DNA of 64,000 nt from Haloplanus litoreus (GCF_042677945.1 NZ_JBHUDN010000001.1); one strand, 5' to 3'. Counted from the first letter of the stretch, positions 34,864-44,148 are shown. Numbers and translations: made by a program. The notes: generated by a model from the sequence alone, not told the origin.

Positions 34864-35160
34864 ATGTCCCCGTTCGCCTGCCACGGTCCAGACGGCGTCG
34901 ACTGCTCCCGGGAAGAGGCGTGGGTGCTCCACGCCGCGATGCTCGATTACGTCGAACGCACCGTCGACGCGGGCCGCTCGCCCGACCGGGCGATGGCGGT
35001 CATCGAGCGCGTCGAGGGGTGTGAACCGCTCGATCCGTCGGACCGAGCGCTCGTCCGCGAGGCGCTCACGACGTACCTTCCGGACGCGCCGGCGCGCGAC
35101 CACGAACCGGGTCGAGCGATCCTGGCGACCCTCGACGGTCAGCGCTCGTCGAGCCAGTAG
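34864..35160 (+). CDS. Haloarchaeal protein of unknown function
   Basis: Soluble acidic protein of 98 residues, mostly helical by eye, with no recognised domain. Two Cys (CHGPDGVDC) near the N-terminus could bind metal or be structural. The 3' end overlaps that of the convergent cupin gene by 22 bases. Coding is supported by haloarchaeal codon use and a Met start with a short leader. Confidence 0.7.
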   Translation: MSPFACHGPDGVDCSREEAWVLHAAMLDYVERTVDAGRSPDRAMAVIERVEGCEPLDPSDRALVREALTTYLPDAPARDHEPGRAILATLDGQRSSSQ

Positions 35161-35618
35161 TCCACGTCGTCGTCGCGGCGGTAGTAGCCCGCGACCGTCC
35201 GCGGATCGTCGCTGCCGGGGGGCGATCCCGCGTAGACGCCGATCTTCTCGGAGTCGGGGTACACCGTCACGTCCGGGTCGTTCATCGTCGAGATGGCCAG
35301 GTACCGCAAGGGGTCGTCGCCGTCGTTGACCACGCGGTGGCCGCCCTCGGGACCGACGGGAAAAGCCACGTAGTCGCCCGGAACGAGGGGTTCGAGACCG
35401 TCGTCGGTGCGCAGTTGGCCCGCGCCCGCGAGGACGTAGATGGCCTCCTCGTTACCCGTGTGGTAGTGGAAGGGCCAGGATTTCTTGCCCGGCGGGAGTT
35501 CGTAGAGCGAACAGCCGAGTCGGTCGCCGCCGGCGGCGTTCGCGAGGCGCTTGCGCCGAAACGTCGTCTCGTCGCGCTCCGTCGCGTCCCAGTCGAGGTC
35601 GGCTTCGTTGACGCGCAT
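35139..35618 (-). CDS. Cupin domain protein
   Basis: Protein of 159 residues with one cupin barrel. Motif 1 reads WPFHYHTGNEEAIYVLAGAG (His-x-His and Glu metal ligands) and motif 2 PGDYVAFPVGPEGGHRVVND (His ligand). These suggest a metal centre; similar proteins bind or epimerise sugars, or are of unknown role. The final 30 residues are polar and acidic. It overlaps the convergent upstream gene by 22 bases. Confidence 0.88.
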   Translation of the reverse strand: MRVNEADLDWDATERDETTFRRKRLANAAGGDRLGCSLYELPPGKKSWPFHYHTGNEEAIYVLAGAGQLRTDDGLEPLVPGDYVAFPVGPEGGHRVVNDGDDPLRYLAISTMNDPDVTVYPDSEKIGVYAGSPPGSDDPRTVAGYYRRDDDVDYWLDER

Positions 35619-35664
35619 AGCGGCGATTCGACGGCCGCCGGCAAAGGGGATGGGGTGGGCCGGG

Positions 35665-37773
35665 TCACTCGGGGAGTTCCGACGTGGCGCCGTCGGCGAC
35701 GCTACCCACGGGAGCGTCCATCGCCTCGACCAGCAGTTCGGTCAGGTCGACGATTTCGAGTTCGTCCTCGAAGTCGCCGGTCTTGCGTCCGTCCTCGAAC
35801 ATGGTCGTACACATCGGGCAGGCGACGACGAACGTTTCGACGTCGGCGTCGGTGTCCTCGACGGCCTCGCGGAGGCGTTCCTCGCTCGGTTTCGTCTCCT
35901 CCTCGACTTCGGTCCAGACGCCGCCCCCACCGCCGCCACAGCAGAAGGAGTTCGATCGGTTGCGCGGCATCTCGGCGAGGGTGGCACCCGTCGCCCGCAC
36001 GAGTTCGCGGGGTGCCTCGTACACGTCGTTCATGCGGCCGAGGTGGCAGGGGTCGTGGTACGTGACGGCGTAGTCGAGGGAGGAAGAGAGCGGGAGGCGG
36101 CCCTCGCTCACGAGCCGTTCGACCACCTCCGTGTAGTGCGAGACGGGGTAGTCGAAGTCGTCGGCCATCTCGGGGTACTCGTGGGTGAACGTGTTGTAGC
36201 TGTGCGGGTCGGTGCAGACGAGTTCGTCGAACTCGCAGGACTCGAGGGCAGCGGCGTTGTCTTCGACGAGCATCTCGTAGAGCCCCTCCTCGCCGACGCG
36301 GCGCACGTCGTTGCCGTCGTGTCGTTCGTCGTCGTAGAGGATACCGTAGGAGACGCCCGCGGCCTCGAAGATGCGGGCGAGCGCCCGGGCGACGCGCCGA
36401 TTTCGGTCGTCGTAGGAGGGGTAGTCGCCGACGTACCACAGCAGGTCGACCGGCTTCTCGCGGGCGTCGGGGACCTCGAAGTCGAGGTCCGCCGCCCAGT
36501 CGGGGCGCTTGCGGGCCGGGTCGCCGAAGACGTTGCCCTGTTGGAAGACGTTCATCATCGCGTCCTGTACGTGCGGGTCCATCTCCCCCGACTCCGTGAG
36601 CCGGCGGTTCATGCCCGTGAACTGCCGGACGTGTTCGATGTCGACGGGGCAGGCGTCCATGCAGGCCATACAGGAGAGACAGGCGTTCATCGACTCGGCG
36701 GCGACGACGCTTTCGCCGCCGTCGGCGACGATGGGCAGTTCCTCCGCCTCGCCCGCCGCCCGGGCCTCGCGGTAGGCCTTCAGGTCGAGGATCACGTCCC
36801 GCGGGTCGAGGTTGCGCCCGACTTCGTTGGCGGGACAGACGGAGGAACACCGCCCGCAGGTAGTACAGGCGTCCTGATCGAGGAGTTCGCGCCAGGTGAA
36901 GTCGTCGACGGAGCCGGTGCCGATTTCCTCGGGACTCGCGTCGGCGGGGACGCCCGGCAGCCGCTTGCCCGCCTTCTCGTCCCGAGTCACCACGTTCGCC
37001 ATCGAGGTGAGCATGTGGACGGGTTTGGCGTAGGGGAGCAGGGCGACGAAACCCAGCGCGAGGAGGGAGTGACTCCACCAGGCGACGGCGTAGACGGCCT
37101 CGGCCGTCCCCGGATCGAGACCGGCAGCCCGCCCCACGAGCGCGAGGGCGTAGCCGACGAAGCTCACCGTCTCGAAGTCCGGGAAGCCGGTGCCGAGGAT
37201 GCGGAGTCCTTCGACGAGGTAGCCGCCGACGCCGAGAGCAAAGAGCGTGAGGACGAAGGCGTCGTCCTCCAGATCGGTGTGTTTTCCCCACAGACGCGCT
37301 TCGCGGACGCCGTAGCGCCGCCACATCGCCATCCCCACGCCGACGACAAAGAGGAGACCGAGCGCGTCCATCACCAGCGAATAGGAGCGGTAGAAGTCGC
37401 CGACGAAAAAGGAGTCCTGGCCGAGTAGCTTCGTCCAGATGTCCATGTCGATGGCGAGGATGGTCGTCCCGATGAGCAGCGTGAGAAAGCCCCACACGAC
37501 GAACGTGTGCATGACGCCGGCGTAGGTGTCGCGGTCGAACTGCGCCTCGTTCGTGAGCAGGAGGCGGGTGGCACGAGCGACCCGTTTCCCGAGGTCGTCG
37601 AGGCGGGCGAAGGGGTCGGCCGGCGCCGCGGCGTAGGTGACGATCCGTGCGTAGACGCCGTACAGGAAGACGAGGATAGCGACGGCCGCGAGGTAGTAGA
37701 AGGCGGCCTCGCCGACCGGACCGATCGTCCAGAACGTCTCCCGCGTGACGGCGTCCGTCTGGAGGACGGGCAT
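35665..37773 (-). CDS. Membrane Fe-S oxidoreductase, ETF:quinone-type (EMO/HdrD-like)
   Basis: Protein of 702 residues. The N-terminal 280 residues have five to six membrane helices resembling a NarI/cytochrome-b-like domain. Two 4Fe-4S motifs follow, CTTCGRCSSVCP and CLSCMACMDACP, then CCG-type domains of HdrD/GlpC, with YHDPCHLGRMN and FCCGGGGGG near the C-terminus and a last ACPMC. This layout is that proposed for ETF:(mena)quinone oxidoreductase EMO, which fits the neighbouring acyl-CoA dehydrogenase; heterodisulfide-like activity is the alternative. Start MPVLQTDAV (37771-37773). Confidence 0.88.
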   Translation of the reverse strand: MPVLQTDAVTRETFWTIGPVGEAAFYYLAAVAILVFLYGVYARIVTYAAAPADPFARLDDLGKRVARATRLLLTNEAQFDRDTYAGVMHTFVVWGFLTLLIGTTILAIDMDIWTKLLGQDSFFVGDFYRSYSLVMDALGLLFVVGVGMAMWRRYGVREARLWGKHTDLEDDAFVLTLFALGVGGYLVEGLRILGTGFPDFETVSFVGYALALVGRAAGLDPGTAEAVYAVAWWSHSLLALGFVALLPYAKPVHMLTSMANVVTRDEKAGKRLPGVPADASPEEIGTGSVDDFTWRELLDQDACTTCGRCSSVCPANEVGRNLDPRDVILDLKAYREARAAGEAEELPIVADGGESVVAAESMNACLSCMACMDACPVDIEHVRQFTGMNRRLTESGEMDPHVQDAMMNVFQQGNVFGDPARKRPDWAADLDFEVPDAREKPVDLLWYVGDYPSYDDRNRRVARALARIFEAAGVSYGILYDDERHDGNDVRRVGEEGLYEMLVEDNAAALESCEFDELVCTDPHSYNTFTHEYPEMADDFDYPVSHYTEVVERLVSEGRLPLSSSLDYAVTYHDPCHLGRMNDVYEAPRELVRATGATLAEMPRNRSNSFCCGGGGGGVWTEVEEETKPSEERLREAVEDTDADVETFVVACPMCTTMFEDGRKTGDFEDELEIVDLTELLVEAMDAPVGSVADGATSELPE

Positions 37774-37821
37774 ACGTAGTGGGCGGCAGAGGCGGGGGTT
37801 AAAGGTTACCACGGCGAGCCG

Positions 37822-38529
37822 TCACGCGACGGCCCACACGAGCAACGCCACGCCGACGGCGACGGCCGGCCCGTCCCACCACGTCGGCGAGAGGGCGGGC
37901 AGCGTCGGGTTCCACGCGAAACACCGGGCTTGGAGGGCGAGCGCGAAGCGGTCGGCGCGAACGAACACCCGGCGGAGACCAGTCACGCCGATCAGCCGGA
38001 TCCGCTCGCGGAGCGAGCGTTCCGAGCCGAGACGGGCATCCATCGCCGAGCGAATGGTCGATAGGTCGTCGCGAAGCACGGGCAGAAATCGGAGGACGAA
38101 CCCGACGCCAGCGCCGAGGACGACGCCGGCCCGCCCCGGCAGCAGCCACTGGATGGCGACCCGCGACTCGCGCACCCGGGTCGTACGGATGTACGCCGTC
38201 GAGACGAGGAGGAGGAGTATCACGCGGTAGCTCGCCAGTGCGGGCGTGACGGCGTCGGCGGGGACGAACCACGGCGCTCCGAGGGTCACCCCCTCGACCA
38301 GCGGTCCGGCGACGAGGAAAGGCAAGAAGGCACGGTAGGTTCGCAGACTCGACAGGATCGGCGTCGCGGCCAGCCGGCAGACGCCGCCGGCGAAAGCCGT
38401 CAGAACGACCAGCCCCCGCGGCGTCGTGTGTGCGAAGGCCGCGACGGCGACGGCGGCCTGCACGAACAGCTTGGTTCGGGGGTCGAGGCGGTGAACGGGG
38501 GTGTCGTCCGCGACGTACCGGAGGCTCAT
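37822..38529 (-). CDS. bioN: Biotin ECF importer, transmembrane subunit BioN
   Basis: Protein of 235 residues, the T component of an energy-coupling factor importer, with about five to six membrane helices. The two short A-R-x motifs that touch the ATPase appear as MDARLGSE and LQARCFAW near residues 165 and 205. ATG overlaps the stop of bioM (ATGA), so translation is coupled. With bioM and bioY it forms a complete biotin uptake operon. Confidence 0.93.
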   Translation of the reverse strand: MSLRYVADDTPVHRLDPRTKLFVQAAVAVAAFAHTTPRGLVVLTAFAGGVCRLAATPILSSLRTYRAFLPFLVAGPLVEGVTLGAPWFVPADAVTPALASYRVILLLLVSTAYIRTTRVRESRVAIQWLLPGRAGVVLGAGVGFVLRFLPVLRDDLSTIRSAMDARLGSERSLRERIRLIGVTGLRRVFVRADRFALALQARCFAWNPTLPALSPTWWDGPAVAVGVALLVWAVA

Positions 38530-39236
38530 GGCGGGCGGACGCCGAGGGCGGTCAGGGCGTCCGGGACGGGGTCGGCCGTATCGAGCGCGACCGATCCGTC
38601 CGCGAGGACGACGATCCGATCCGCGAGCGCCGCCACGTCCCGCAGGTCGTGGGTGACGACGACGACGCTGACGCCCGCGTCGTCGAGGGTCTCCAGTCGC
38701 GCCAAGACGGACCGCCGCGCCGCCCAGTCGAGGCCGGTGAAGGGTTCGTCGAGGACGAGGTGATCGGGGTCCATCGCCAGGGCCCCCGCGATGGCGACGC
38801 GTTCCCGTTCGCCGCCGGAGAGTTCGTCGATGCGCTCCTCGTCCCGCCCGGCCATGCGGACGGCATCGAGGGCGTCGGTCACGCGGCGGTCGATTTCCTC
38901 GCGCGGGAGGCCGAGGTTCTCGGGACCGAACGCCACGTCGGCGCCGACGGTGGCGGCGACGAAGCCGTCGCGTGGGTCCTGAAACACCATACCGACACTC
39001 GACCGGGCGGCGACCGGGTCGTCCGCGACGGGCCGGTCGTTCACGCGAACCGACCCCTCGTCCGGCGTCAACAGGCCGTTGAATCCGCGGACGAGCGTCG
39101 TCTTGCCGGAGCCGTTGGCCCCGGCGAGGACGAGGAACTCGCCGTCGGTGACGGTGAGGGAGACGCCGTCGACGGCCAGGACCCCGGCCCCCCCCTCGCC
39201 GTACCGGTAGGTGTACTCCTCGACCGTGATCGTCAT
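38526..39236 (-). CDS. bioM: Biotin ECF importer, ATPase subunit BioM
   Basis: ABC ATPase of 236 residues: Walker A GANGSGKTTL, Q-loop VFQDPRDGFVA, signature LSGGERERVAIAGALA, Walker B HLVLDEPFTGLD and switch VVVVTHDLRD. It energises BioY and BioN. Single-ATPase (group I) ECF importers use one such subunit as a homodimer. It overlaps bioY upstream by 4 bases and bioN downstream by 4. Confidence 0.95.
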   Translation of the reverse strand: MTITVEEYTYRYGEGGAGVLAVDGVSLTVTDGEFLVLAGANGSGKTTLVRGFNGLLTPDEGSVRVNDRPVADDPVAARSSVGMVFQDPRDGFVAATVGADVAFGPENLGLPREEIDRRVTDALDAVRMAGRDEERIDELSGGERERVAIAGALAMDPDHLVLDEPFTGLDWAARRSVLARLETLDDAGVSVVVVTHDLRDVAALADRIVVLADGSVALDTADPVPDALTALGVRPP

Positions 39237-39817
39237 CGGGCGACGATGGCCTCGCTGCGGACGATAGCGACGGTCCCGGCGACCTTCAGCCCCGCCACGG
39301 GGAGGAACGGGACCACGACGGCCGAGACGCCCGCGGCGATACCGACGGCCTGCACGAGCGCGTATCCGACGGCGCCAGCGGCGTAGACGACGGCCGTGCC
39401 CGCGACCAGCGCGGCGAGGAGTCGGGGCACGGGGATGTCGTCGGGAGCGGTGAGGCCGTCGGTCCCGTGGGCGACGGCGCCGATGGCCATCGCGCCGAGG
39501 GGGAAGCCGACGAGAAAGCCGCCGGTCGGGCCGAGCAACACGCCGAGCCCGGCGTTGCCGCCGGCGAACACCGGGAGGCCGACGAGGCCGGCGAGCAAGT
39601 AGAGCGTGAACGCCACCCCCGCCCACAGCGGCCCGAGGACGATACCAGCGAGATACACCCAGAGCGTCTGGAGCGTGATGGGGACGTTCGGGGCGAGCGG
39701 GTGGACCATATCCACCGGCGCCGTCGCGCTCGTCGCCGCCGCGAACAGCACCGCGCGGGCGACGTTGCCGGTCACCTCCTCGCCGACCAGTTCGACCGAG
39801 TCCGTTGCAGTCGTCAT
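39233..39817 (-). CDS. bioY: Biotin ECF importer, substrate-binding subunit BioY
   Basis: Protein of 194 residues with six membrane helices. Characteristic BioY parts are VPITLQTLWVYLAGIVLGP and LPVFAGGNAGLGVLLGPTGG. It binds biotin in the membrane. ATG is at 39815-39817 and the BirA-type operator lies directly upstream, so it is the first gene of the bioYMN operon, probably repressed when biotin is plentiful. Confidence 0.95.
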   Translation of the reverse strand: MTTATDSVELVGEEVTGNVARAVLFAAATSATAPVDMVHPLAPNVPITLQTLWVYLAGIVLGPLWAGVAFTLYLLAGLVGLPVFAGGNAGLGVLLGPTGGFLVGFPLGAMAIGAVAHGTDGLTAPDDIPVPRLLAALVAGTAVVYAAGAVGYALVQAVGIAAGVSAVVVPFLPVAGLKVAGTVAIVRSEAIVAR

Positions 39818-39830
39818 ACCGGGAACAGTG

Positions 39831-39862
39831 TCGTAAACCACTTAGATCATGTTGGTTGACGA
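39831..39862 (-). promoter_or_regulatory. BirA-type biotin operator upstream of bioYMN
   Basis: TCGTAAACC, 14 bases, then GGTTGACGA: the two 9-base halves are inverted with one mismatch. This matches the known BirA operator form TTGTAAACC-N14/15-GGTTTACAA in half-site and spacing. It ends 14 bases before the bioY start codon, where it would block the promoter. The regulator, a biotin-protein ligase with a helix-turn-helix domain, is not in this window. Confidence 0.75.
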
Positions 39863-39911
39863 AGGGGCGGCGCGCCGATGGGTTTTTGCCCGCAAGCGAA
39901 CTTCCTGAAGT

Positions 39912-40427
39912 ATGGACGACAAGACCGCGGAGCTACGGGACATCTTTCTCGACGCGACGGGCGAGGAGACGGTCACGGAGCGACAGGCGGAGTCCCGCGG
40001 TTCGCTCGTCGACGCAGACGACCCCGAGGCCGTCGACGCGCGTCTGCAGGACCTCGTCGCGGCCATGCGTGAACGCTACGACTTCGACACCGACCTCGAG
40101 ACGGGGGCGTACGTCCGCCTCGTGCGCGGGTTCTACGACGGCGACGACGACGCGGCGCTCGCCGACGAGTGTGGTGTCGACGCCGACACCGTCGTCCGGG
40201 CGCGCCTCGACTGCCACCTCGTCCGCGACGCCGACCACGCCGAGGAGGCGATCCGGGAGCGAGTCGTCGAGACGGAGCGCGAAGCCACCCGTGCCAACGA
40301 CCGCTTCCGTGACGCGTTCGTCGAACTCCTGACGGACGCCGACCTGTCCGGCCGCCTCGCCAGCGACTCCCGCGAGGACGGCCTGCGGGAGGCGACCGAG
40401 GACATCGAGACGGACGTGTCGCTCTGA
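39912..40427 (+). CDS. Conditioned medium-induced protein 4-like
   Basis: Acidic soluble protein of 171 residues starting MDDKTAELRDIFLDATGEET, the opening I recall for haloarchaeal conditioned medium-induced protein 4. A helix-turn-helix-like segment, DDDAALADECGVDADTVVRA (about 76-95), is visible. The C-terminus NDRFRDAFVELLTDADLSGR is shared with the family. Relatives I remember have a second such segment, apparently missing here. It lies just upstream of MCM and may be regulatory. Role unproven. Confidence 0.75.
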   Translation: MDDKTAELRDIFLDATGEETVTERQAESRGSLVDADDPEAVDARLQDLVAAMRERYDFDTDLETGAYVRLVRGFYDGDDDAALADECGVDADTVVRARLDCHLVRDADHAEEAIRERVVETEREATRANDRFRDAFVELLTDADLSGRLASDSREDGLREATEDIETDVSL

Positions 40428-40476
40428 GCGACCACCTTGCGAAGACTCTTAGGCGAGCCGGCACGACCCAGTGGCA

Positions 40477-42588
40477 ATGGCGCAGTCGTCGCAAAACCAG
40501 GAGTTGATCGATCGGTTCGTTCGCTTCTACCGGAACTACTACCGCGACGAGATCAGCCGTCTCGCTCAGCGCTACCCCAACGAACAGCGGTCCCTCCACG
40601 TCGACTACGACGACCTCTACACGTTCGATCAGGACCTCGCCGACGACTTCCTCTCCCAACCCGACCAGATCGGCGAGTTCGCCGAGGAGGCCCTCCGCGT
40701 GTACGACCTGCCGGCCGACGTGTCGCTCGGACAAGCCCACGTCCGTCTGGAGAACCTCCCCGACACCGTCGACATCCGGTCGATTCGGGTCCACGACAAC
40801 CACGTCGGCCGGCTGATCGCCGTCTCGGGCATCATCCGCAAGGCGACGGACGTGCGCCCGAAGATCACCGAAGCCGCCTTCGAGTGCCAACGCTGTGGGA
40901 CGATGACGTACATTCCCCAGACCGCCGGCGGGTTCCAGGAACCCCACGAGTGCCAGGGCTGTGAACGACAGGGGCCCTTCCGCGTCAACTACGACCAGTC
41001 CGAGTTCGTCGACTCCCAGAAGCTCCGGGTCCAGGAGTCGCCCGAGGGGCTGCGCGGCGGCGAGACGCCGCAGAGCATCGACGTCGACATCGAGGACGAC
41101 ATCACCGGCGAGGTGACCGCCGGCGACCACGTCACCGTCACCGGCGTCCTCCACATCGACCAGGTGACGGAGGGCAACGAGAAGTCACAGCTGTTCGACC
41201 TCTACATGGACGGGGTGAGCATCCAGATCGAGGACGAACAGTTCGAGGACATGGAGATCAGCGAGCAGGACAAACGCGACATCGTCGAACTGTCGAACCA
41301 CCCCGACATCTACGAGGAGATGGTCGCCTCCGTCGCGCCCTCCATCTACGGCTACGACGAGGAGAAACTCGCGATGATCCTCCAGCTGTTCTCGGGCGTG
41401 ACGAAGGAGCTCCCCGACGGCTCGCGGATTCGGGGGGACTTGCATATGCTGCTTATCGGTGATCCCGGGACTGGCAAGTCGCAGCTCCTGTCGTATATCC
41501 GGAATATCGCCCCCCGCTCCGTCTACACGTCCGGGAAGGGATCCAGTTCGGCTGGCCTCACCGCCGCCGCCGTACGCGACGACTTCGGCGAAGGACAGCA
41601 GTGGAGTCTGGAGGCCGGGGCGCTGGTGCTGGCCGATCAGGGAATCGCAGCGGTCGACGAACTGGATAAGATGCGATCGGAAGACAGGTCCGCCATGCAC
41701 CAGGCGCTCGAACAGCAGGAGATCAGCATCTCCAAGGCCGGCATCAACGCCACCCTCAAATCCCGCTGTTCGCTGCTGGGCGCCGCGAACCCGAAGTACG
41801 GTCGATTCGACCAGTACGAACCCATCGGCGAACAGATCGACCTCGAACCCGCCCTGATCTCGCGGTTCGACCTGATCTTCACGGTGACGGACCAGCCCGA
41901 TCCGGAGGAGGACGCCGCCCTCGCCGAACACATCCTGCGGACCAACTACGCGGGCGAGTTGAACACCCAGCGCGAGCAGGTGGCGAACTCGAACCACAGC
42001 CAGGCGGAGGTTGAGTCGGTGACTGAGACGGTCGACCCGGCCATCGATCCCGACCTCCTGCGGAAGTACATCGCGTACGCCAAGCGCAACTGTTTCCCGA
42101 CGATGGCCGACGATGCGAAGGAAGCGATTCGGGACTTCTACGTCGACCTCCGCGCGAAGGGGGCCGACGAGGACGCGCCGGTTCCCGTTACCGCCCGGAA
42201 ACTGGAGGCGCTGGTCCGCCTCGCGGAGGCGAGTGCCCGCGTTCGACTCTCCGACACCGTCGAACACGAGGACGCCGAGCGCGTGATCGACATCGTCCGC
42301 TCCTGTCTGCAGGACATCGGCGTCGACCCCGAGACGGGGGAGTTCGACGCCGACGTGATCGAGACGGGCACCTCGAAGAGCCAGCGCGACCGCATCAAGA
42401 GCATCAAGGACGTGATCGAGGCGGTCGACGCCGAGTACGAGGGTGAGGCGGGGGCACCGCTCGACGCCATCGTCGAGCGCGCCCAGTCCGAGGGAATCGA
42501 GGAGGGGAAAGTGATGGATCAGATCGAGCAACTGCGCCGCAAGGGCGATCTGTACAGCCCGAAACAGGACCAGTACAAGGTGGTGTGA
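40477..42588 (+). CDS. mcm: Replicative DNA helicase MCM
   Basis: Protein of 703 residues, the hexameric 3'-5' helicase of the archaeal fork. N-domain with zinc ribbon CQRCGTMTY...CQGC; AAA+ domain with Walker A GDPGTGKSQ, Walker B VLADQGIAAVDELDKM, sensor 1 AANPKYGRFD and arginine finger SRFDLIF; C-terminal winged helix. No intein interrupts it, in contrast to some haloarchaea. ATG at 40477 is preferred to an in-frame GTG two codons before. The next gene's ATG overlaps its stop (TGATG). Confidence 0.98.
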   Translation: MAQSSQNQELIDRFVRFYRNYYRDEISRLAQRYPNEQRSLHVDYDDLYTFDQDLADDFLSQPDQIGEFAEEALRVYDLPADVSLGQAHVRLENLPDTVDIRSIRVHDNHVGRLIAVSGIIRKATDVRPKITEAAFECQRCGTMTYIPQTAGGFQEPHECQGCERQGPFRVNYDQSEFVDSQKLRVQESPEGLRGGETPQSIDVDIEDDITGEVTAGDHVTVTGVLHIDQVTEGNEKSQLFDLYMDGVSIQIEDEQFEDMEISEQDKRDIVELSNHPDIYEEMVASVAPSIYGYDEEKLAMILQLFSGVTKELPDGSRIRGDLHMLLIGDPGTGKSQLLSYIRNIAPRSVYTSGKGSSSAGLTAAAVRDDFGEGQQWSLEAGALVLADQGIAAVDELDKMRSEDRSAMHQALEQQEISISKAGINATLKSRCSLLGAANPKYGRFDQYEPIGEQIDLEPALISRFDLIFTVTDQPDPEEDAALAEHILRTNYAGELNTQREQVANSNHSQAEVESVTETVDPAIDPDLLRKYIAYAKRNCFPTMADDAKEAIRDFYVDLRAKGADEDAPVPVTARKLEALVRLAEASARVRLSDTVEHEDAERVIDIVRSCLQDIGVDPETGEFDADVIETGTSKSQRDRIKSIKDVIEAVDAEYEGEAGAPLDAIVERAQSEGIEEGKVMDQIEQLRRKGDLYSPKQDQYKVV

Positions 42589-42866
42589 TGGACCGCATCT
42601 CCGCGATCAGGAACGTCGAGGAGGCACTCCGGGCGTTCGAGACGGGGGAGGCGGACCTCGCGACGACGGAAGAGCGGGTGCTGGCGACCCTGCGGACCTA
42701 CGCCACGGAGTTCGACGACGAGAGCACGCTCGGCGCCTACGTCGGCCGGGGCGCCGAGGCCGTCGAGGACGTGGTGGTGATCGCATCGTCGCGTGCCGAA
42801 GCACGGGATCGGATCGCCGACCACGCACCGAACGCGTCGTCGTTCGACGTCGACCGTCTCGACTGA
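42588..42866 (+). CDS. Small haloarchaeal protein coupled to mcm
   Basis: Acidic helical protein of 92 residues (ISAIRNVEEALRAFETGEAD, later ASSRAEARDRIADHA). No known domain; I believe it belongs to the set DUF7854-DUF7858 described only in haloarchaea. Its ATG overlaps the last base of the mcm stop, indicating translational coupling and possibly a role with the helicase. Confidence 0.78.
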   Translation: MDRISAIRNVEEALRAFETGEADLATTEERVLATLRTYATEFDDESTLGAYVGRGAEAVEDVVVIASSRAEARDRIADHAPNASSFDVDRLD

Positions 42867-42917
42867 CTGCCGGTACCCACAGGATTAGGTGAACCGTCCC
42901 GACACGGGACGGCAACG

Positions 42918-43256
42918 GTGCTACTCGTTGTCACGTACTCGCGGGGCGCACGCACCACGCTCCGCAACGTCTGTCGCAGCCACGAGTCGACGGTTATCCG
43001 GCGATTCGGGCGGGCGACACTCTTCGCGGAGACGGAACTGGGCGCCTTCCTGGCCCTGCGGCTCCGAGCGAAACACGGTGACGACGTCCAGATCGAACGC
43101 ACGCGGCCGCTCAACGAGTTCGCCGCGGTTCCCGAGCCGATTCGGGAAGCCGCCGCCGCCTACGAGGATCGCGAGACCCCGAGCACGCCGTATGCCAAGT
43201 TCGCTGCGGGAACCGACCACCCCGATCCTGAAACCATGCGCGACGCGGATCTGTAG
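42918..43256 (+). CDS. Haloarchaeal protein of unknown function
   Basis: Protein of 112 residues with a GTG start (42918) opening MLLVVTYSRGARTTLRNVCRSHEST. It is unusually basic in the first half for this proteome, with FGRATLFAETELGAFLALRL; such a mix could bind nucleic acid, but no domain is recognised. It is the third gene after mcm with no sign of its own promoter, and probably co-transcribed. Confidence 0.75.
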   Translation: MLLVVTYSRGARTTLRNVCRSHESTVIRRFGRATLFAETELGAFLALRLRAKHGDDVQIERTRPLNEFAAVPEPIREAAAAYEDRETPSTPYAKFAAGTDHPDPETMRDADL

Positions 43257-43323
43257 CGTTCCGGAGCCGAGTCGGCGGACGGGACGGGGAAGGATATACT
43301 TAGCCGGCGATGCTGGCACCGAT

Positions 43324-44148
43324 ATGCGCGTGACCGTCGAGGGTCGCGTCCACGAGGGGCGGGCGGTCGATCTCGCCGACGTCGACGCGGCGACGGTCGT
43401 TCGGTCGATCCGCGGCGCGGAGGCGCCGGTGGACGTCGAGTGTGCCGATCCGGGTCCCGTACACGACCACGTGGCCCGTCTCCCGACGACGACGTTCGAC
43501 CGGCGAGCGGCGCTCGCCGCCGCCGCACGGGCGCTGGGTCACGAGTCGCCGCGGGAGTCGGCACTCGAGGACGCGCGAGCACAACTGACCGAGACGACGC
43601 CGCCTGCACGCGACGTCCGCGAGGCGCGCCGGCGCGCCGCCGAGGCGGGGGCGGAGGAGGAGCGACTCCGGGAGCGCGTCGCAGAGCTCAGGGGTCGCGT
43701 CCAAGCACGTCGCGAAACCGGCGCGGACACGACGGCGGTCGAGGCCCAACTGGATGAGGCAACGACCCGACTCGCCGAAATCGAGACGGAGCGAATTGCG
43801 GCCGAACAGGCGCTCGAGCGTGCGGAGACGGCGGCCCGTGAGGCCCGCGACCGACGCGAGCGGCGCCTCGAACTCGAAGACCGGGTGGCCAACCTCGAAC
43901 GCGAGGTTCGGGCGGATCTGGCGGCCGCGGTGTGGGATCGGTTTCGGTCGGCGCTCGCTGCGGTACCTCGGACGGCGACGGTGGGGTCGTCGCCGGGGGA
44001 GTTCGACGGCGACGCGACGGCGGCCGCTCTCGGTGTAGCCCGGATCGCTCCCCTCGACGCACCGGTCGTCGTCGACGGGCTGGACGGCGTGTCCGGGGCC
44101 GCGGCGATGGCGTCGATACTGGATGCGCCGGTGATTTATACCCGGTAA
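43324..44148 (+). CDS. Coiled-coil haloarchaeal protein
   Basis: Protein of 274 residues. The N-terminal 75 residues are a small globular part (MRVTVEGRVHEGRAVDLADV). Residues about 80-195 are a long Arg/Glu-rich coiled coil (heptads in LRERVAELRGRVQARRET and the following stretch), and the C-terminal part ends GLDGVSGAAAMASILDAPVI. Coiled coil plus small end domains recall SMC-hinge-like or tethering proteins; function unknown. In the run of genes between mcm and the MinD-like gene. Confidence 0.78.
   Translation: MRVTVEGRVHEGRAVDLADVDAATVVRSIRGAEAPVDVECADPGPVHDHVARLPTTTFDRRAALAAAARALGHESPRESALEDARAQLTETTPPARDVREARRRAAEAGAEEERLRERVAELRGRVQARRETGADTTAVEAQLDEATTRLAEIETERIAAEQALERAETAAREARDRRERRLELEDRVANLEREVRADLAAAVWDRFRSALAAVPRTATVGSSPGEFDGDATAAALGVARIAPLDAPVVVDGLDGVSGAAAMASILDAPVIYTR

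Noticed and set aside
40477..42588. Intein in MCM
   Set aside because: The protein has the normal family length and uninterrupted Walker motifs.
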